From Lachnospiraceae bacterium UBA7179 (GTDB lineage: Bacteria; Bacillota; Clostridia; Lachnospirales; Lachnospiraceae): 33,694 bases of DNA. Of the stretch, positions 17,114 through 24,807 are shown piece by piece. The stretch's first letter is position 1; each line of letters begins with the position of its first letter. Below the pieces are notes generated by a model that was not told the DNA's origin, did not search any database, and saw nothing but the letters and a program-made list of their open reading frames with translations. The stretch lies in assembly GCA_002491195.1 (NCBI GenBank), contig DKVL01000104.1:1781-35474 (forward strand), given 5' to 3'. The position numbers and the translations under genes were made by a program.

Positions 17114-17890
17114 CTATGCAGCCGCAACAGCAGCCTTCATGTCTTTGATATAACTGCATACCGGTTCAATGCAGTCCTTTCCATACCTGGCAATGATCTT
17201 CACGATCGCACTGCCCACGATCGCGCCATCCGACACTGCTGCCATCTCATGCGCCTGCTCCGGTGTGGCGATGCCAAAACCGATGGCACACGGAATGTCG
17301 GATACCTGCTTCACCTGATCGACCATCTCCTTGATGTTTGTCGTGATCCTGCTCCTGACACCTGTGACACCGAGAGACGATACACAATAGAGAAATCCCT
17401 TGGCCTGTTTTGCGATCATATTGATCCGATCATGCGATGTCGGTGCGATCATGGAAATCAGCTCGATTCCTGCCGCCTCACAGGCGCCGCTCACTTCCTC
17501 CCGTTCCTCAAACGGAACATCTGGAATAATCATACCGTCAATACCGCACTCGGCACACTTCTTTGCAAATTTTTCCGTTCCATAAGTATACACCGGATTG
17601 ATATAGGTCATAAATACCAGCGGCACATCGACCTTCTGGCGCACACGTTTCACCATGTCAAACAGTTTGTCAGTTGTTGTTCCCGCCTTGAGCGCCCGCT
17701 CGTCTGCCGCCTGTATGACAACGCCCTCGGCAATCGGATCCGAAAATGGAATCCCGATCTCGATCAGATCTGCACCCGCCGCTGCCATCTGTGGTATTAA
17801 CGCCTCCGTCGTCTCCAGGTCCGGATCACCTCCCGTTACAAACGCGATAAATGCTTTCTGATTCTCAAATGCTTTACTGATTCTGCTCAT
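17114..17890 (-). CDS. trpA: tryptophan synthase alpha subunit
   Basis: This 258-residue TIM-barrel enzyme cleaves indole-3-glycerol phosphate to indole and glyceraldehyde 3-phosphate and passes indole through the tunnel to TrpB. Catalytic Glu44 lies in LIEIGIPFSDP. The position equal to catalytic Asp60 of the enteric enzyme is Glu55 here (SDPIAEG). A phosphate-binding GFGIATPEQ and GSAIVK follow. ATG 17890 with GAGAGGAG upstream; the start used by a longer frame at 17908 lies inside this ribosome binding region. It is last gene of the operon, 35 bp after trpB, with a hairpin terminator just downstream. Confidence 0.95.
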   Translation of the reverse strand: MSRISKAFENQKAFIAFVTGGDPDLETTEALIPQMAAAGADLIEIGIPFSDPIAEGVVIQAADERALKAGTTTDKLFDMVKRVRQKVDVPLVFMTYINPVYTYGTEKFAKKCAECGIDGMIIPDVPFEEREEVSGACEAAGIELISMIAPTSHDRINMIAKQAKGFLYCVSSLGVTGVRSRITTNIKEMVDQVKQVSDIPCAIGFGIATPEQAHEMAAVSDGAIVGSAIVKIIARYGKDCIEPVCSYIKDMKAAVAAA

Positions 17891-17925
17891 TTTATTTTCT
17901 CCTCTCATCCTGATCTTTTCGTTTT

Positions 17926-19122
17926 TTAATCAAAGATCTCCACACCTCTGTACCTTGCGATTGCCGCCACATCCTTATCGCCGCGTCCGGAGATCGTCAC
18001 GACAATAACCTGATCCCTGCCAAACTCCGGCGCGATCTTTTTTGCATACGCGACTGCGTGCGCACTCTCGATCGCCGGGATAATGCCCTCTGTCCTCGAC
18101 AGATACTCAAAAGCCTCCACAGCTTCCTCGTCCGTGACCGGTACATACTGCGCACGCCCCGTCTCATTGAGATTTGCATGTTCCGGTCCGATACCGGGAT
18201 AATCCAGACCTGCCGATATCGAATAGACCGGCGCAATCTGCCCATATTCATCCTGACAGAACAGGGATTTCATACCATGAAAAATACCGACGCTTCCATT
18301 TGCAATCGTCGCTGCATTCTTCGGATTGTCAACGCCAAGTCCTGCCGCCTCGCAGCCGATCAATCTGACACTTGTGTCAGGTATGAACTCATAGAAGGAA
18401 CCCATCGCATTGCTTCCGCCGCCCACACAGGCGATCACGGCATCAGGGAGCTTTCCTTCTGCTTCCATGAGCTGCTCCTTGATTTCCTCACCGATCACTT
18501 TCTGAAAATCCCTGACAATCATCGGAAACGGATGTGGTCCCATGACGGAACCCAGCACATACAACGTATCGCCCATTCTGGAAGCCCACTCGCGCATCGT
18601 CTCGTTGACAGCGTCCTTCAAGGTCATGGTTCCCGAAGTTACCGGATGCACTTTTGCCCCCAAAAGCTCCATTCTGTAACAATTTAACACCTGTCTGTCC
18701 GTGTCCTCTTTTCCCATGAAAATCTCGCATTCCATTCCCATCAGAGCTGCTGCCGTGGCTGTCGCCACACCGTGCTGTCCTGCACCGGTCTCCGCAATGA
18801 CACGCTTCTTGCCCATCTTTTTTGCCAGGAGCACCTGGCCTAATACGTTGTTGATCTTGTGGGAACCCGTATGATTCAAATCTTCCCTTTTTAAATAGAT
18901 CTTTGCCCCACCCAGATCCTTTGTCATTTTCTCTGCATAATACAAAAGTGATGGGCGTCCTGCGTATTTCTCCAACAGATCCTTTAATTCCGCCTGAAAT
19001 GCCGGATCGTTTTTGTATTTCTCATACGCCTGCTCCAACTCCTGCACTGCCGGAATCAGTGTCTCTGGGATATACTGTCCGCCGTATAATCCATATCTGC
19101 CTTTCTTTTCTTCCATCTCCAT
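17926..19122 (-). CDS. trpB: tryptophan synthase beta subunit
   Basis: This 398-residue pyridoxal-phosphate enzyme condenses indole with serine to give tryptophan. K89 in NHTGSHKINN forms the Schiff base, CVGGGSNAMG (about 233) holds the cofactor phosphate, and the N-terminal GLYGGQYIPE is the TrpB1-type opening. This is therefore the TrpA-partnered form, not TrpB2. ATG 19122 follows AAGGGAG at 5-base spacing. A 242-bp gap separates it from trpF, unusually long within this otherwise tight operon, and contains a copy of the palindromic repeat. Confidence 0.96.
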   Translation of the reverse strand: MEMEEKKGRYGLYGGQYIPETLIPAVQELEQAYEKYKNDPAFQAELKDLLEKYAGRPSLLYYAEKMTKDLGGAKIYLKREDLNHTGSHKINNVLGQVLLAKKMGKKRVIAETGAGQHGVATATAAALMGMECEIFMGKEDTDRQVLNCYRMELLGAKVHPVTSGTMTLKDAVNETMREWASRMGDTLYVLGSVMGPHPFPMIVRDFQKVIGEEIKEQLMEAEGKLPDAVIACVGGGSNAMGSFYEFIPDTSVRLIGCEAAGLGVDNPKNAATIANGSVGIFHGMKSLFCQDEYGQIAPVYSISAGLDYPGIGPEHANLNETGRAQYVPVTDEEAVEAFEYLSRTEGIIPAIESAHAVAYAKKIAPEFGRDQVIVVTISGRGDKDVAAIARYRGVEIFD

Positions 19123-19213
19123 AATTCTCCCTTTCTTATACAAACTCACTTAACCCGGATAAACCGGAACAAAATTTTACCATTTTGCGCAAGATCTCAT
19201 TCTTAAGCGCCTA

Positions 19214-19270
19214 AGGAACTGCAGAAAAATATCCTGCGCAAACTGCATCACTTATTTTCCTACAGTTCCT
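19214..19270. repeat. short copy of palindromic intergenic element
   Basis: This 57-bp sequence begins AGGAACTGCAG and ends CTACAGTTCCT. Its right 42 bases match 6409-6450 with only a few differences, so it is an internally deleted relative of the 160-bp element. It lies between trpF and trpB and would form a hairpin in the trp mRNA. The rest of the trpF-trpB gap (19123-19213, 19271-19364) shows no gene. Confidence 0.75.
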
Positions 19271-19364
19271 AAAGATCACAAATTCTGCAACACACTTCAA
19301 ATTATATTTATCCTCTTTCAGAAACTGATCCAGGTTGTATCCATACTGCATAAAACTGCCTGAC

Positions 19365-20063
19365 TCATTTCACATTGCGCACATTTTCGATAAACTGTTT
19401 GATCTTTGTCTCATCCTTCACCCCGTCCGTTTCAACGCCAGTGCTCACATCGACAGCAATGCATTCTGCAAATACATTGCTGTCTCCGAATACATTGCAT
19501 TCTCCGAATGCATTACACTGCACCTGCCCAAGTATTTCCGCCACATTCTGACAATCCAATCCACCCGCCAGAAAATAAGGTTTTACTGCCTGACCTTTCG
19601 CGCTCAATTCCCGGAAACTTTCTTTCAGTATTTCCAGCGAAAAACGCTCTCCTGTACCGCCAGGAGCACCTTTTTTGTATGTGTCAAACAACATGTAATC
19701 CGCTTCCTGTGACATTTGCTTCAACACTTGCTCTACACGCTGCACCCTGACCGCTTTTATGACAACAGTGTCAGTTCTCTGTTTCAGTTCCCGGATGTAT
19801 GATTCAGATTCTTCGCCGTGTAGCTGCACCACATTGATGACACCTTTGTCACATAATTCAATCACATGCTCCATCGGCTCATTTACAAAGACACCGACAG
19901 TCTGAATGCGCCTGTCAAGCGTCTGCCTCATATCCAAAGCCTGCTCATCTGTGACAAACCGTTTCGTATCTGCAAACACAAAACCGACATATTCCGGCAG
20001 ATACCGATTGACCTTTTCTACATCCGCCAGTGTCTTCAAGCCGCATATTTTCACTCTTGTCAT
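19365..20063 (-). CDS. trpF: phosphoribosylanthranilate isomerase with an 18-residue repeat insertion
   Basis: This enzyme isomerises N-(5'-phosphoribosyl)anthranilate to the carboxyphenylamino-deoxyribulose phosphate. Catalytic Cys7 (VKICGLK) and Asp127 (MLFDTYKKG) are present, and GGTGERF and DVSTGVETDG bind phosphate. At 232 residues it is longer than the usual 200-210. The excess is a tandem six-residue repeat, NAFGEC-NVFGDS-NVFAEC (184-201), encoded by three 18-bp units. Removing exactly these gives the canonical QVQC-IAVDVSTGVE. The insertion lies in the loop before barrel strand 8, so activity is likely kept. The ATG overlaps the trpC stop (ATGA), indicating coupling. Confidence 0.93.
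   Translation of the reverse strand: MTRVKICGLKTLADVEKVNRYLPEYVGFVFADTKRFVTDEQALDMRQTLDRRIQTVGVFVNEPMEHVIELCDKGVINVVQLHGEESESYIRELKQRTDTVVIKAVRVQRVEQVLKQMSQEADYMLFDTYKKGAPGGTGERFSLEILKESFRELSAKGQAVKPYFLAGGLDCQNVAEILGQVQCNAFGECNVFGDSNVFAECIAVDVSTGVETDGVKDETKIKQFIENVRNVK
19461..19514. repeat. three 18-bp in-frame tandem repeats inside trpF
   Basis: The units 19461-19478, 19479-19496 and 19497-19514 each read GCATTCTCCGAATACATT with two to four changes. They encode six-residue repeats in TrpF. The divergence between units suggests the expansion is not brand new. Confidence 0.85.
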
Positions 20064-20854
20064 CTACTCTCACCCTTTAACTGTGCGATCATTTTCGCCT
20101 TATCCGTGCTCCGCATCAGCGTCTCGCCAATCAGCACGCCATTGACGCCTGCCTGTCGAAGCATCTGGATGTCCTCTGCTGTCCTGATGCCGCTCTCCGC
20201 GACAAAAAGGATTTTTTCTGGTACCAGATCCCTCAGCCTCGTACTGTTATTGATATCCACTGTGAATGTCTTCAAATCCCGGTTATTAACGCCAATCATT
20301 CTGGCTCCTGCATCAAGCGCGCTTAAAACCTCCGCCTCGTCGTGTGCCTCCACAAGCGCCGAAAGCCCAAGTTCGTCACAGACCGCCTTGTATTCCCTGA
20401 TCGTATCTGTATCGAGAAGTGCCGCAATCAGAAGGACACAGGAAGCGCCCAGAAGTTTTGCTTCATAAATCATATAGGGATCGATGATAAAGTCTTTTCG
20501 TATCGTCGGTATGGAAACTGCATCATTGATTTCCCTTAAATACCTGTCGTCACCCTTGAAATAGTCTGTCTCCGTCAAAACGGAAATACAATCTGCTCCC
20601 GCCTTCTCATAGTCCCGCGCAATATCCAGATAAGGAAAGTCCTCTGCGATTATGCCCTTTGAAGGAGAAGCTTTCTTTACCTCGCATATCAGACTGATCT
20701 CCTCTTTCGCGATTGCTCTCTCAAAAGGAAACGTAAATGCCCCCTCATTTTTTGCAAGCTGCAATGCCTTTTGCCGGACCTCCTCAAACGCTGCTTCTTT
20801 CTTCTTCCGCTCCACCCTTGCCCTGGTGGCAGCTGCCAAATCGTCAAGTATCAT
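20060..20854 (-). CDS. trpC: indole-3-glycerol phosphate synthase
   Basis: This 264-residue TIM-barrel enzyme closes the indole ring by decarboxylation of carboxyphenylamino-deoxyribulose phosphate. Landmarks are CEVKKASPSKG near 58-68 with the catalytic Lys, the ADCISVLTETDYF segment, LLIAALL, GVNNRDL and VAESGI. ATG 20854 is preceded by GAGGAGGT at 4-base spacing, a clear choice over the upstream in-frame start. It is a separate protein, not fused to trpF, but overlaps it by 4 bp. It follows trpD by 33 bp. Confidence 0.95.
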   Translation of the reverse strand: MILDDLAAATRARVERKKKEAAFEEVRQKALQLAKNEGAFTFPFERAIAKEEISLICEVKKASPSKGIIAEDFPYLDIARDYEKAGADCISVLTETDYFKGDDRYLREINDAVSIPTIRKDFIIDPYMIYEAKLLGASCVLLIAALLDTDTIREYKAVCDELGLSALVEAHDEAEVLSALDAGARMIGVNNRDLKTFTVDINNSTRLRDLVPEKILFVAESGIRTAEDIQMLRQAGVNGVLIGETLMRSTDKAKMIAQLKGESR

Positions 20855-20887
20855 AATTACCTCCTCAGTGATCGTCAAAGGTCTGCA

Positions 20888-21898
20888 CTATGAGTTTGTC
20901 AGTTTCACAAAATTCTGAAGCGTCTCATATGCTTTACCACTTTCGATGGTTTCTCTCGCCGCTTTTACCCCTTCCTCAATCGAAGGAGCGCCGCCCATCA
21001 GATAAATCCCTGCGCCTGCATTTAAGAGCACTGCATCCGCCCTGGCATCGATACATTCGCCCTTTAAAATCTCTTCTGTAATCTTTGCATTTTCAGCGCC
21101 GTCTCCACCTGTCAGATCACTTTTCTGGCATCGGCGAAATCCAAACTGCTCTGGCACGATCTCGTACTTTTTGAATGTGCCATCATTGACCTCTACACAA
21201 GTCGTAGGCGCACTCATGGAAATCTCGTCAAGTCTGTCCTGTCCATACACGACCAAAGCGCGTTTTACCCCGAGATTGCTGAGTACATGCGCCAAAGGTT
21301 CTACCAGATCCTCACTGTACACGCCCATCAGTTCCATATTGGCCTCTGCCGGATTCGCAAGCGGTCCAAGAATATTAAATACTGTCCTAAGACCGATTCC
21401 CTTTCTCACCGGTCCCACAAAGCGCATTGCCGCGTGGTATTTCTGTGCAAACATAAAGCAAATATTTCCCTTCTCAAGAACCTCTGCATTTTTCTCCGGC
21501 TCCAGGTCAAGTTTTACACCGAGAGCCTCCAGACAGTCAGCCGCGCCGCTCTTGCTTGACACACTCCTGTTCCCATGCTTTGCAACCTTATATCCTGCCG
21601 CCGCTACAATAATACTTGCTGTCGTACTGATATTGATGGAATTTGCTTCGTCTCCGCCTGTTCCCACAATCTCAAGTACATCGCCTTTTACAGGCACTTT
21701 TGTGCCATGCTTTCTCATGCTTTTTGCAAACGCGGTTATTTCTTCCACTGTCTCGCCTTTCATGCGCAGCGCCGTGAGAAACGCTGCCATATTGATCTGC
21801 TCCGCCTCATCGCTCATGATTTCATCCATCACCCGCTCTGCCTCGTCGGCAGTTAAGTCGATCTTTTCTACTACCTTTTTTGTCGCTTCTACAATCAT
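20888..21898 (-). CDS. trpD: anthranilate phosphoribosyltransferase
   Basis: This 336-residue enzyme transfers phosphoribosyl from PRPP to anthranilate. The glycine-rich VGTGGDEANSINIST (about 78-92) binds PRPP. HGNRSVSSKSGAADCLEALG is the second signature and the N-terminal helical domain is typical. It is a stand-alone TrpD, not fused to the glutamine amidotransferase. ATG 21898 follows AGGAGG at 7-base spacing. The upstream gap of about 190 bp to trpG carries repeated hairpins, which could lower the flow of transcription or translation from trpG into trpD. Confidence 0.95.
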   Translation of the reverse strand: MIVEATKKVVEKIDLTADEAERVMDEIMSDEAEQINMAAFLTALRMKGETVEEITAFAKSMRKHGTKVPVKGDVLEIVGTGGDEANSINISTTASIIVAAAGYKVAKHGNRSVSSKSGAADCLEALGVKLDLEPEKNAEVLEKGNICFMFAQKYHAAMRFVGPVRKGIGLRTVFNILGPLANPAEANMELMGVYSEDLVEPLAHVLSNLGVKRALVVYGQDRLDEISMSAPTTCVEVNDGTFKKYEIVPEQFGFRRCQKSDLTGGDGAENAKITEEILKGECIDARADAVLLNAGAGIYLMGGAPSIEEGVKAARETIESGKAYETLQNFVKLTNS

Positions 21899-21931
21899 CT
21901 CGATACCTCCTGACATTCTCCCATATATCAT

Positions 21932-21984
21932 TTAGAAATTCTTAGCGGGCGTCCTTTGGCCGCTTAGAAAATCTCTTCACACTT
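21932..21984. repeat. hairpin repeat copy 1 (trpG-trpD gap)
   Basis: This 53-bp sequence recurs at 22061-22113 with five differences. It folds into an imperfect hairpin with arms around AGAAATTCTTAGCGG and CCGCTTAGAAAATCT. It lies just upstream of the trpD ribosome binding site. Confidence 0.8.
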
Positions 21985-22022
21985 CCCGTCATGCCGGCAC
22001 AACCGACGCAAACAATCCATGA

Positions 22023-22049
22023 GAAGAATGCCTGCCCTTGGCATTCTTC
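22023..22049. repeat. central hairpin of trpG-trpD gap
   Basis: A perfect 10-bp stem, GAAGAATGCC / GGCATTCTTC, has a 7-base loop and lies between the two copies of the 53-bp hairpin repeat. No U tract follows on the minus strand, so an RNA-processing or stabilising hairpin is as likely as a terminator. Confidence 0.7.
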
Positions 22050-22060
22050 CAGTGTGTAAC

Positions 22061-22113
22061 TTAGAAATTCTTAGCGGGCGTACTTTGGCCGCTTAGAATT
22101 TCTTTACACACTT
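22061..22113. repeat. hairpin repeat copy 2 (overlaps trpG 3' end)
   Basis: This second copy of the 53-bp repeat includes the last codons and stop codon of trpG. The arms pair over 14 bp with one mismatch around the loop CCAAAGTACG. The trpG C-terminal residues KCVKKF are therefore encoded within the repeat. Confidence 0.8.
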
Positions 22114-22689
22114 GCCACACAATAGAAAATTTGCAATCATCTGTTTTCCGAGCGGAGTCATGATCGACTCCGGGTGAAACTGCAGTCCATACACTGGATT
22201 CGTCTTATGCTGCACTGCCATCACAACGCCTTTTTCATCAACTGCTGTCACCTCCAGCACATCGGGAATCAGATCCCGGTCCGCCACCAGCGAATGATAT
22301 CTCGCAACCTCAAACTCCTTGGGAAGTCCCTGGAAAATCCGGCTTTCACTGATTACTTTTACCATGCTCTGTTTGCCATGCATCAGTTCCGGCGCATATG
22401 TAATCCGGCCCCCGAAAGCCTCACAGATTGCCTGATGTCCTAAACAGACGCCAAGCAACGGGATTTTTCCGTCCGCCTCCCTGACCAGCGCCTCACAGAT
22501 CCCCGCTTCGGACGGCTTTCCCGGTCCCGGCGACAGTACAATGTGCGCAGGTTTCAGTTCCATGACCTGTTCCACTGTAAACGCATCATTCCGCACTACT
22601 TTCAACTCCTCTTTCCCGGCAATCAGCTCGCCGATAGCCTGCACTAAGTTAAAAGAAAAGCTGTCATAATTATCAATTAACAATATCAC
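22093..22689 (-). CDS. trpG: anthranilate synthase component II (glutamine amidotransferase)
   Basis: This 198-residue class I glutamine amidotransferase supplies ammonia to TrpE. The catalytic triad is visible: Cys82 in GVCLGHQ, with His172 and Glu174 in LQFHPES. The oxyanion region SPGPGKPSEAG is intact. The start is GTG 22689 with AAGGAAAA just upstream. It follows trpE by 72 bp. The family also serves p-aminobenzoate synthesis (PabA), but the operon position assigns it to tryptophan. Its last codons lie inside a 53-bp hairpin repeat that recurs downstream. Confidence 0.94.
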   Translation of the reverse strand: MILLIDNYDSFSFNLVQAIGELIAGKEELKVVRNDAFTVEQVMELKPAHIVLSPGPGKPSEAGICEALVREADGKIPLLGVCLGHQAICEAFGGRITYAPELMHGKQSMVKVISESRIFQGLPKEFEVARYHSLVADRDLIPDVLEVTAVDEKGVVMAVQHKTNPVYGLQFHPESIMTPLGKQMIANFLLCGKCVKKF

Positions 22690-22761
22690 GTTTTCCTTGC
22701 CCCCTTATTTTCATTTCTGATTCTATATCCATTTGCTGTTTTGCAGAATTGTTCTCAATCC

Positions 22762-24213
22762 TCAACAGATTTCCTCCACCCGACGGATTGCCTCAATCAC
22801 AGCTCCCGCCTTGTTTGCGCACTCCTGATACTCGCTTTCTGGTACAGAATCCGCCACGATTCCGGCCCCCGCCTGCACATACACTTTTTTCCCTTTTTTT
22901 ACTGCTGTCCGAATCGCAATGCACACATCCAGATTTCCGCTGAAATCAAGATATCCGATCGCCCCGCCGTAGACACCTCTCGGCACAGGCTCCAGTTCAT
23001 CGATAATCTCACACGCTCTGAACTTTGGCGCCCCGGAAAGCGTCCCTGCCGGAAGAAGCGCCTCGACAGTGTCGCCGCAGGTCTTATCCGCTGCCAGTTT
23101 TCCGGTGACAGTGCTCGCGATGTGCATGACCTTGGAAAACCTGTGAATCGCCATGTAATCTTCTACTTTCACGCTGCCATACTCCGCGATTCTGCCGATA
23201 TCATTTCTTGCCAGATCCACCAGCATATTATGTTCCGCACATTCTTTCTTGTCTGCCAGGAGCTCCTTTTCCAACGCCAGGTCTTCTTCCCTGTCCCTGC
23301 CGCGCTTTCTCGTTCCTGCTACCGGAAAAGTAATCAGTTTTCCGTTAGTCAGTTTCACCATCGTCTCCGGCGAGGTTCCTGCGATCTGCATATCCTTAAT
23401 CTGAATATAGTACATATAAGGCGAAGGATTTGTGGTTCGAAGCACTCTGTAAGCATTTAACAGGCTTCCGTCGTAATCCGCCTCAAAGCGTCTTGAGATC
23501 ACTCCCTGAAAGATATCGCCCTCCCTGATGTAATGCTTTGTCTGCTCGACCATTTTGCAGTACTCTTCTTCGGAGAGATTGCAGGAAAAATCCGGCGCTG
23601 GCAATGGCTTTTCATATGGGATCGGATCCGTGATCCGAATCGTCTCCACAAAAGCCTCAAGCTCTGCGACTGCCCTGTCATATCCCGCCTTACCGTCCTG
23701 CGCCCTGGCATTTGTGATAAAGCAAAGCTTGTGGTGCAGCTGGTCAAATGCGATCAATCGGTCAAACATCATGAGCTCGCAGTCATTGATATCACTCTGC
23801 TTGATCTTCAGCTTTGGCTCCGCGTACTGTATCATTTCATACGCAAAATAGCCAACCAGGCCGCCTGTAAAAGTTGGTAAACCTTCAATCTGTGGAGACC
23901 GATAGTCGTCAAGAATCGTCTGCAGCGCCTCCTTGGGCTTTCCCGGCACGATGCGCACCATCCCATCCTCTTTCACTTTTGTAACTCCGTCTTTGCAGGA
24001 GACAGACAGCTTCGGGTGATATCCCAGAAACGAATATCTGCCTAATGCGCCCCCCTCGACACTCTCCAGCAGAAAGTACTGCTCATCCAGCGCTGCAAGT
24101 TTGCGCAGCATCAGAATCGGTGTGATATCGTCCGCTAAGATCTCCTTGCATACTGGAATATATGTGTAGTCCTTTTCATACTGTTTCGCCTGCTCATATG
24201 TTGGCCTGATCAT
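22762..24213 (-). CDS. trpE: anthranilate synthase component I
   Basis: This 483-residue enzyme converts chorismate to anthranilate with ammonia from TrpG and is the usual point of feedback control by tryptophan. The inhibitor-site motif LLESVEGG is present (48-55). In the catalytic domain DIFQGVISRRFE, NPSPYMYYI, GTSPETMVK, PVAGTRKRGR, DLARNDIGR and GTLSGAPKFRA are all recognisable. ATG 24213 is preceded by AGGAGGG. It is first gene of the trp operon, about 100 bp after the T-box terminator, so its expression is set by charged tRNA-Trp as well as by enzyme feedback. Confidence 0.96.
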   Translation of the reverse strand: MIRPTYEQAKQYEKDYTYIPVCKEILADDITPILMLRKLAALDEQYFLLESVEGGALGRYSFLGYHPKLSVSCKDGVTKVKEDGMVRIVPGKPKEALQTILDDYRSPQIEGLPTFTGGLVGYFAYEMIQYAEPKLKIKQSDINDCELMMFDRLIAFDQLHHKLCFITNARAQDGKAGYDRAVAELEAFVETIRITDPIPYEKPLPAPDFSCNLSEEEYCKMVEQTKHYIREGDIFQGVISRRFEADYDGSLLNAYRVLRTTNPSPYMYYIQIKDMQIAGTSPETMVKLTNGKLITFPVAGTRKRGRDREEDLALEKELLADKKECAEHNMLVDLARNDIGRIAEYGSVKVEDYMAIHRFSKVMHIASTVTGKLAADKTCGDTVEALLPAGTLSGAPKFRACEIIDELEPVPRGVYGGAIGYLDFSGNLDVCIAIRTAVKKGKKVYVQAGAGIVADSVPESEYQECANKAGAVIEAIRRVEEIC

Positions 24214-24317
24214 AACCTTATCCCTCCTACATTTCCTGTTTTCAAACCAATAAGTTCATTTCTTCCCTGCCCGCGTGCCACTTTGGCGGCTTATTTTCTT
24301 TCGGTGCCCATGTACAT

Positions 24318-24359
24318 AAAAAAAGCCTTTATCCTAATATCTCTACTAGGACAAAAGCT
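24318..24359 (-). terminator. T-box regulated terminator
   Basis: On the minus strand AGCTTTTGTCCTA pairs with TAGGATAAAGGCT across a 10-base loop (two mismatched or G-U positions). A run of seven U residues follows (24324-24318). The 5' arm overlaps the region downstream of the T-box bulge, as expected for the mutually exclusive antiterminator. Confidence 0.88.
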
Positions 24360-24610
24360 CTCAACTTCTGCGGTACCACCTAATTTGGCGCATCAAAATA
24401 CGCCCTCTCTCCACACGCACCATCATGCGCTTTCCCTTGATAACGGGCGGAAATCCCGTTGGGCATTACTCAAGTCTCACTGCATCGGATCCGACTCTTT
24501 GCTCCCACCTTCCCAAGTCCATTCCATATCTCTTTGACTGCTGCAATCCCACCACCTGCAGCTCTCTGTGAGTCACCCAAAATATGTACTCCTCTTGGTC
24601 ATCAGTTTCA
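24318..24610 (-). promoter_or_regulatory. T-box riboswitch leader, tRNA-Trp responsive
   Basis: A T-box leader precedes trpE on the minus strand. Stem I contains AGTAC, then GAGAGC, then GGTGGTGGGA. The specifier region reads GGAATGGACTTGG, with UGG (Trp) at 24521-24519. The conserved antiterminator bulge AGGTGGTACCGCAG lies at 24381-24368, whose TGG pairs with the free acceptor end of uncharged tRNA. A competing terminator follows. Uncharged tRNA-Trp would bind and allow transcription of trpEGDCFBA. Ends of the element are approximate. Confidence 0.93.
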
Positions 24611-24646
24611 TGTCGCTATTCATATTGCATTTCAAATCTTAAAATT

Positions 24647-24675
24647 ATCATAACCACTTTGTCGGAATCTGTCAA
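24647..24675 (-). promoter_or_regulatory. trp operon promoter
   Basis: On the minus strand, TTGACA (24675-24670), a 17-bp spacer and TATGAT (24652-24647) form a nearly perfect sigma-A promoter. Transcription would begin near 24640, just upstream of T-box stem I. The -35 box overlaps the stop codon of the small ORF upstream. Confidence 0.9.
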
Positions 24676-24782
24676 GGGTAAATTTTAAAAAGTTCTTTAT
24701 TTTCACCTGTTTCATAAGCTTTCATTCTCATTAAATTAACATATGTGACAATAGCAGCCTGTCTCTGCTCTTCCAGTGCCAT
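24672..24782 (-). CDS. small hypothetical protein (36 aa) overlapping trp promoter
   Basis: This 36-codon ORF starts at ATG 24782 and encodes a short polar peptide, MALEEQRQAAIVTYVNLM then AYETGENKELFKIYP. Its TGA stop lies within the -35 box of the trp promoter. The 43 bases around and before its start match the leader of the 60-residue ORF at 16801, including the spacing to the start codon. This is the main reason for believing it is expressed. No Trp codons are present, so it is not a classical trp leader peptide. It may be a truncated member of the same small-protein family; function unknown. Confidence 0.45.
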   Translation of the reverse strand: MALEEQRQAAIVTYVNLMRMKAYETGENKELFKIYP

Positions 24783-24807
24783 ACAATCATCTGTCTTTCT
24801 TTTTATC

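Noticed and set aside
24672..24782. Classical trp leader peptide
   Set aside because: The 36-codon ORF contains no Trp codons and lies upstream of the trp promoter, not in the leader RNA. Control is by the T-box.
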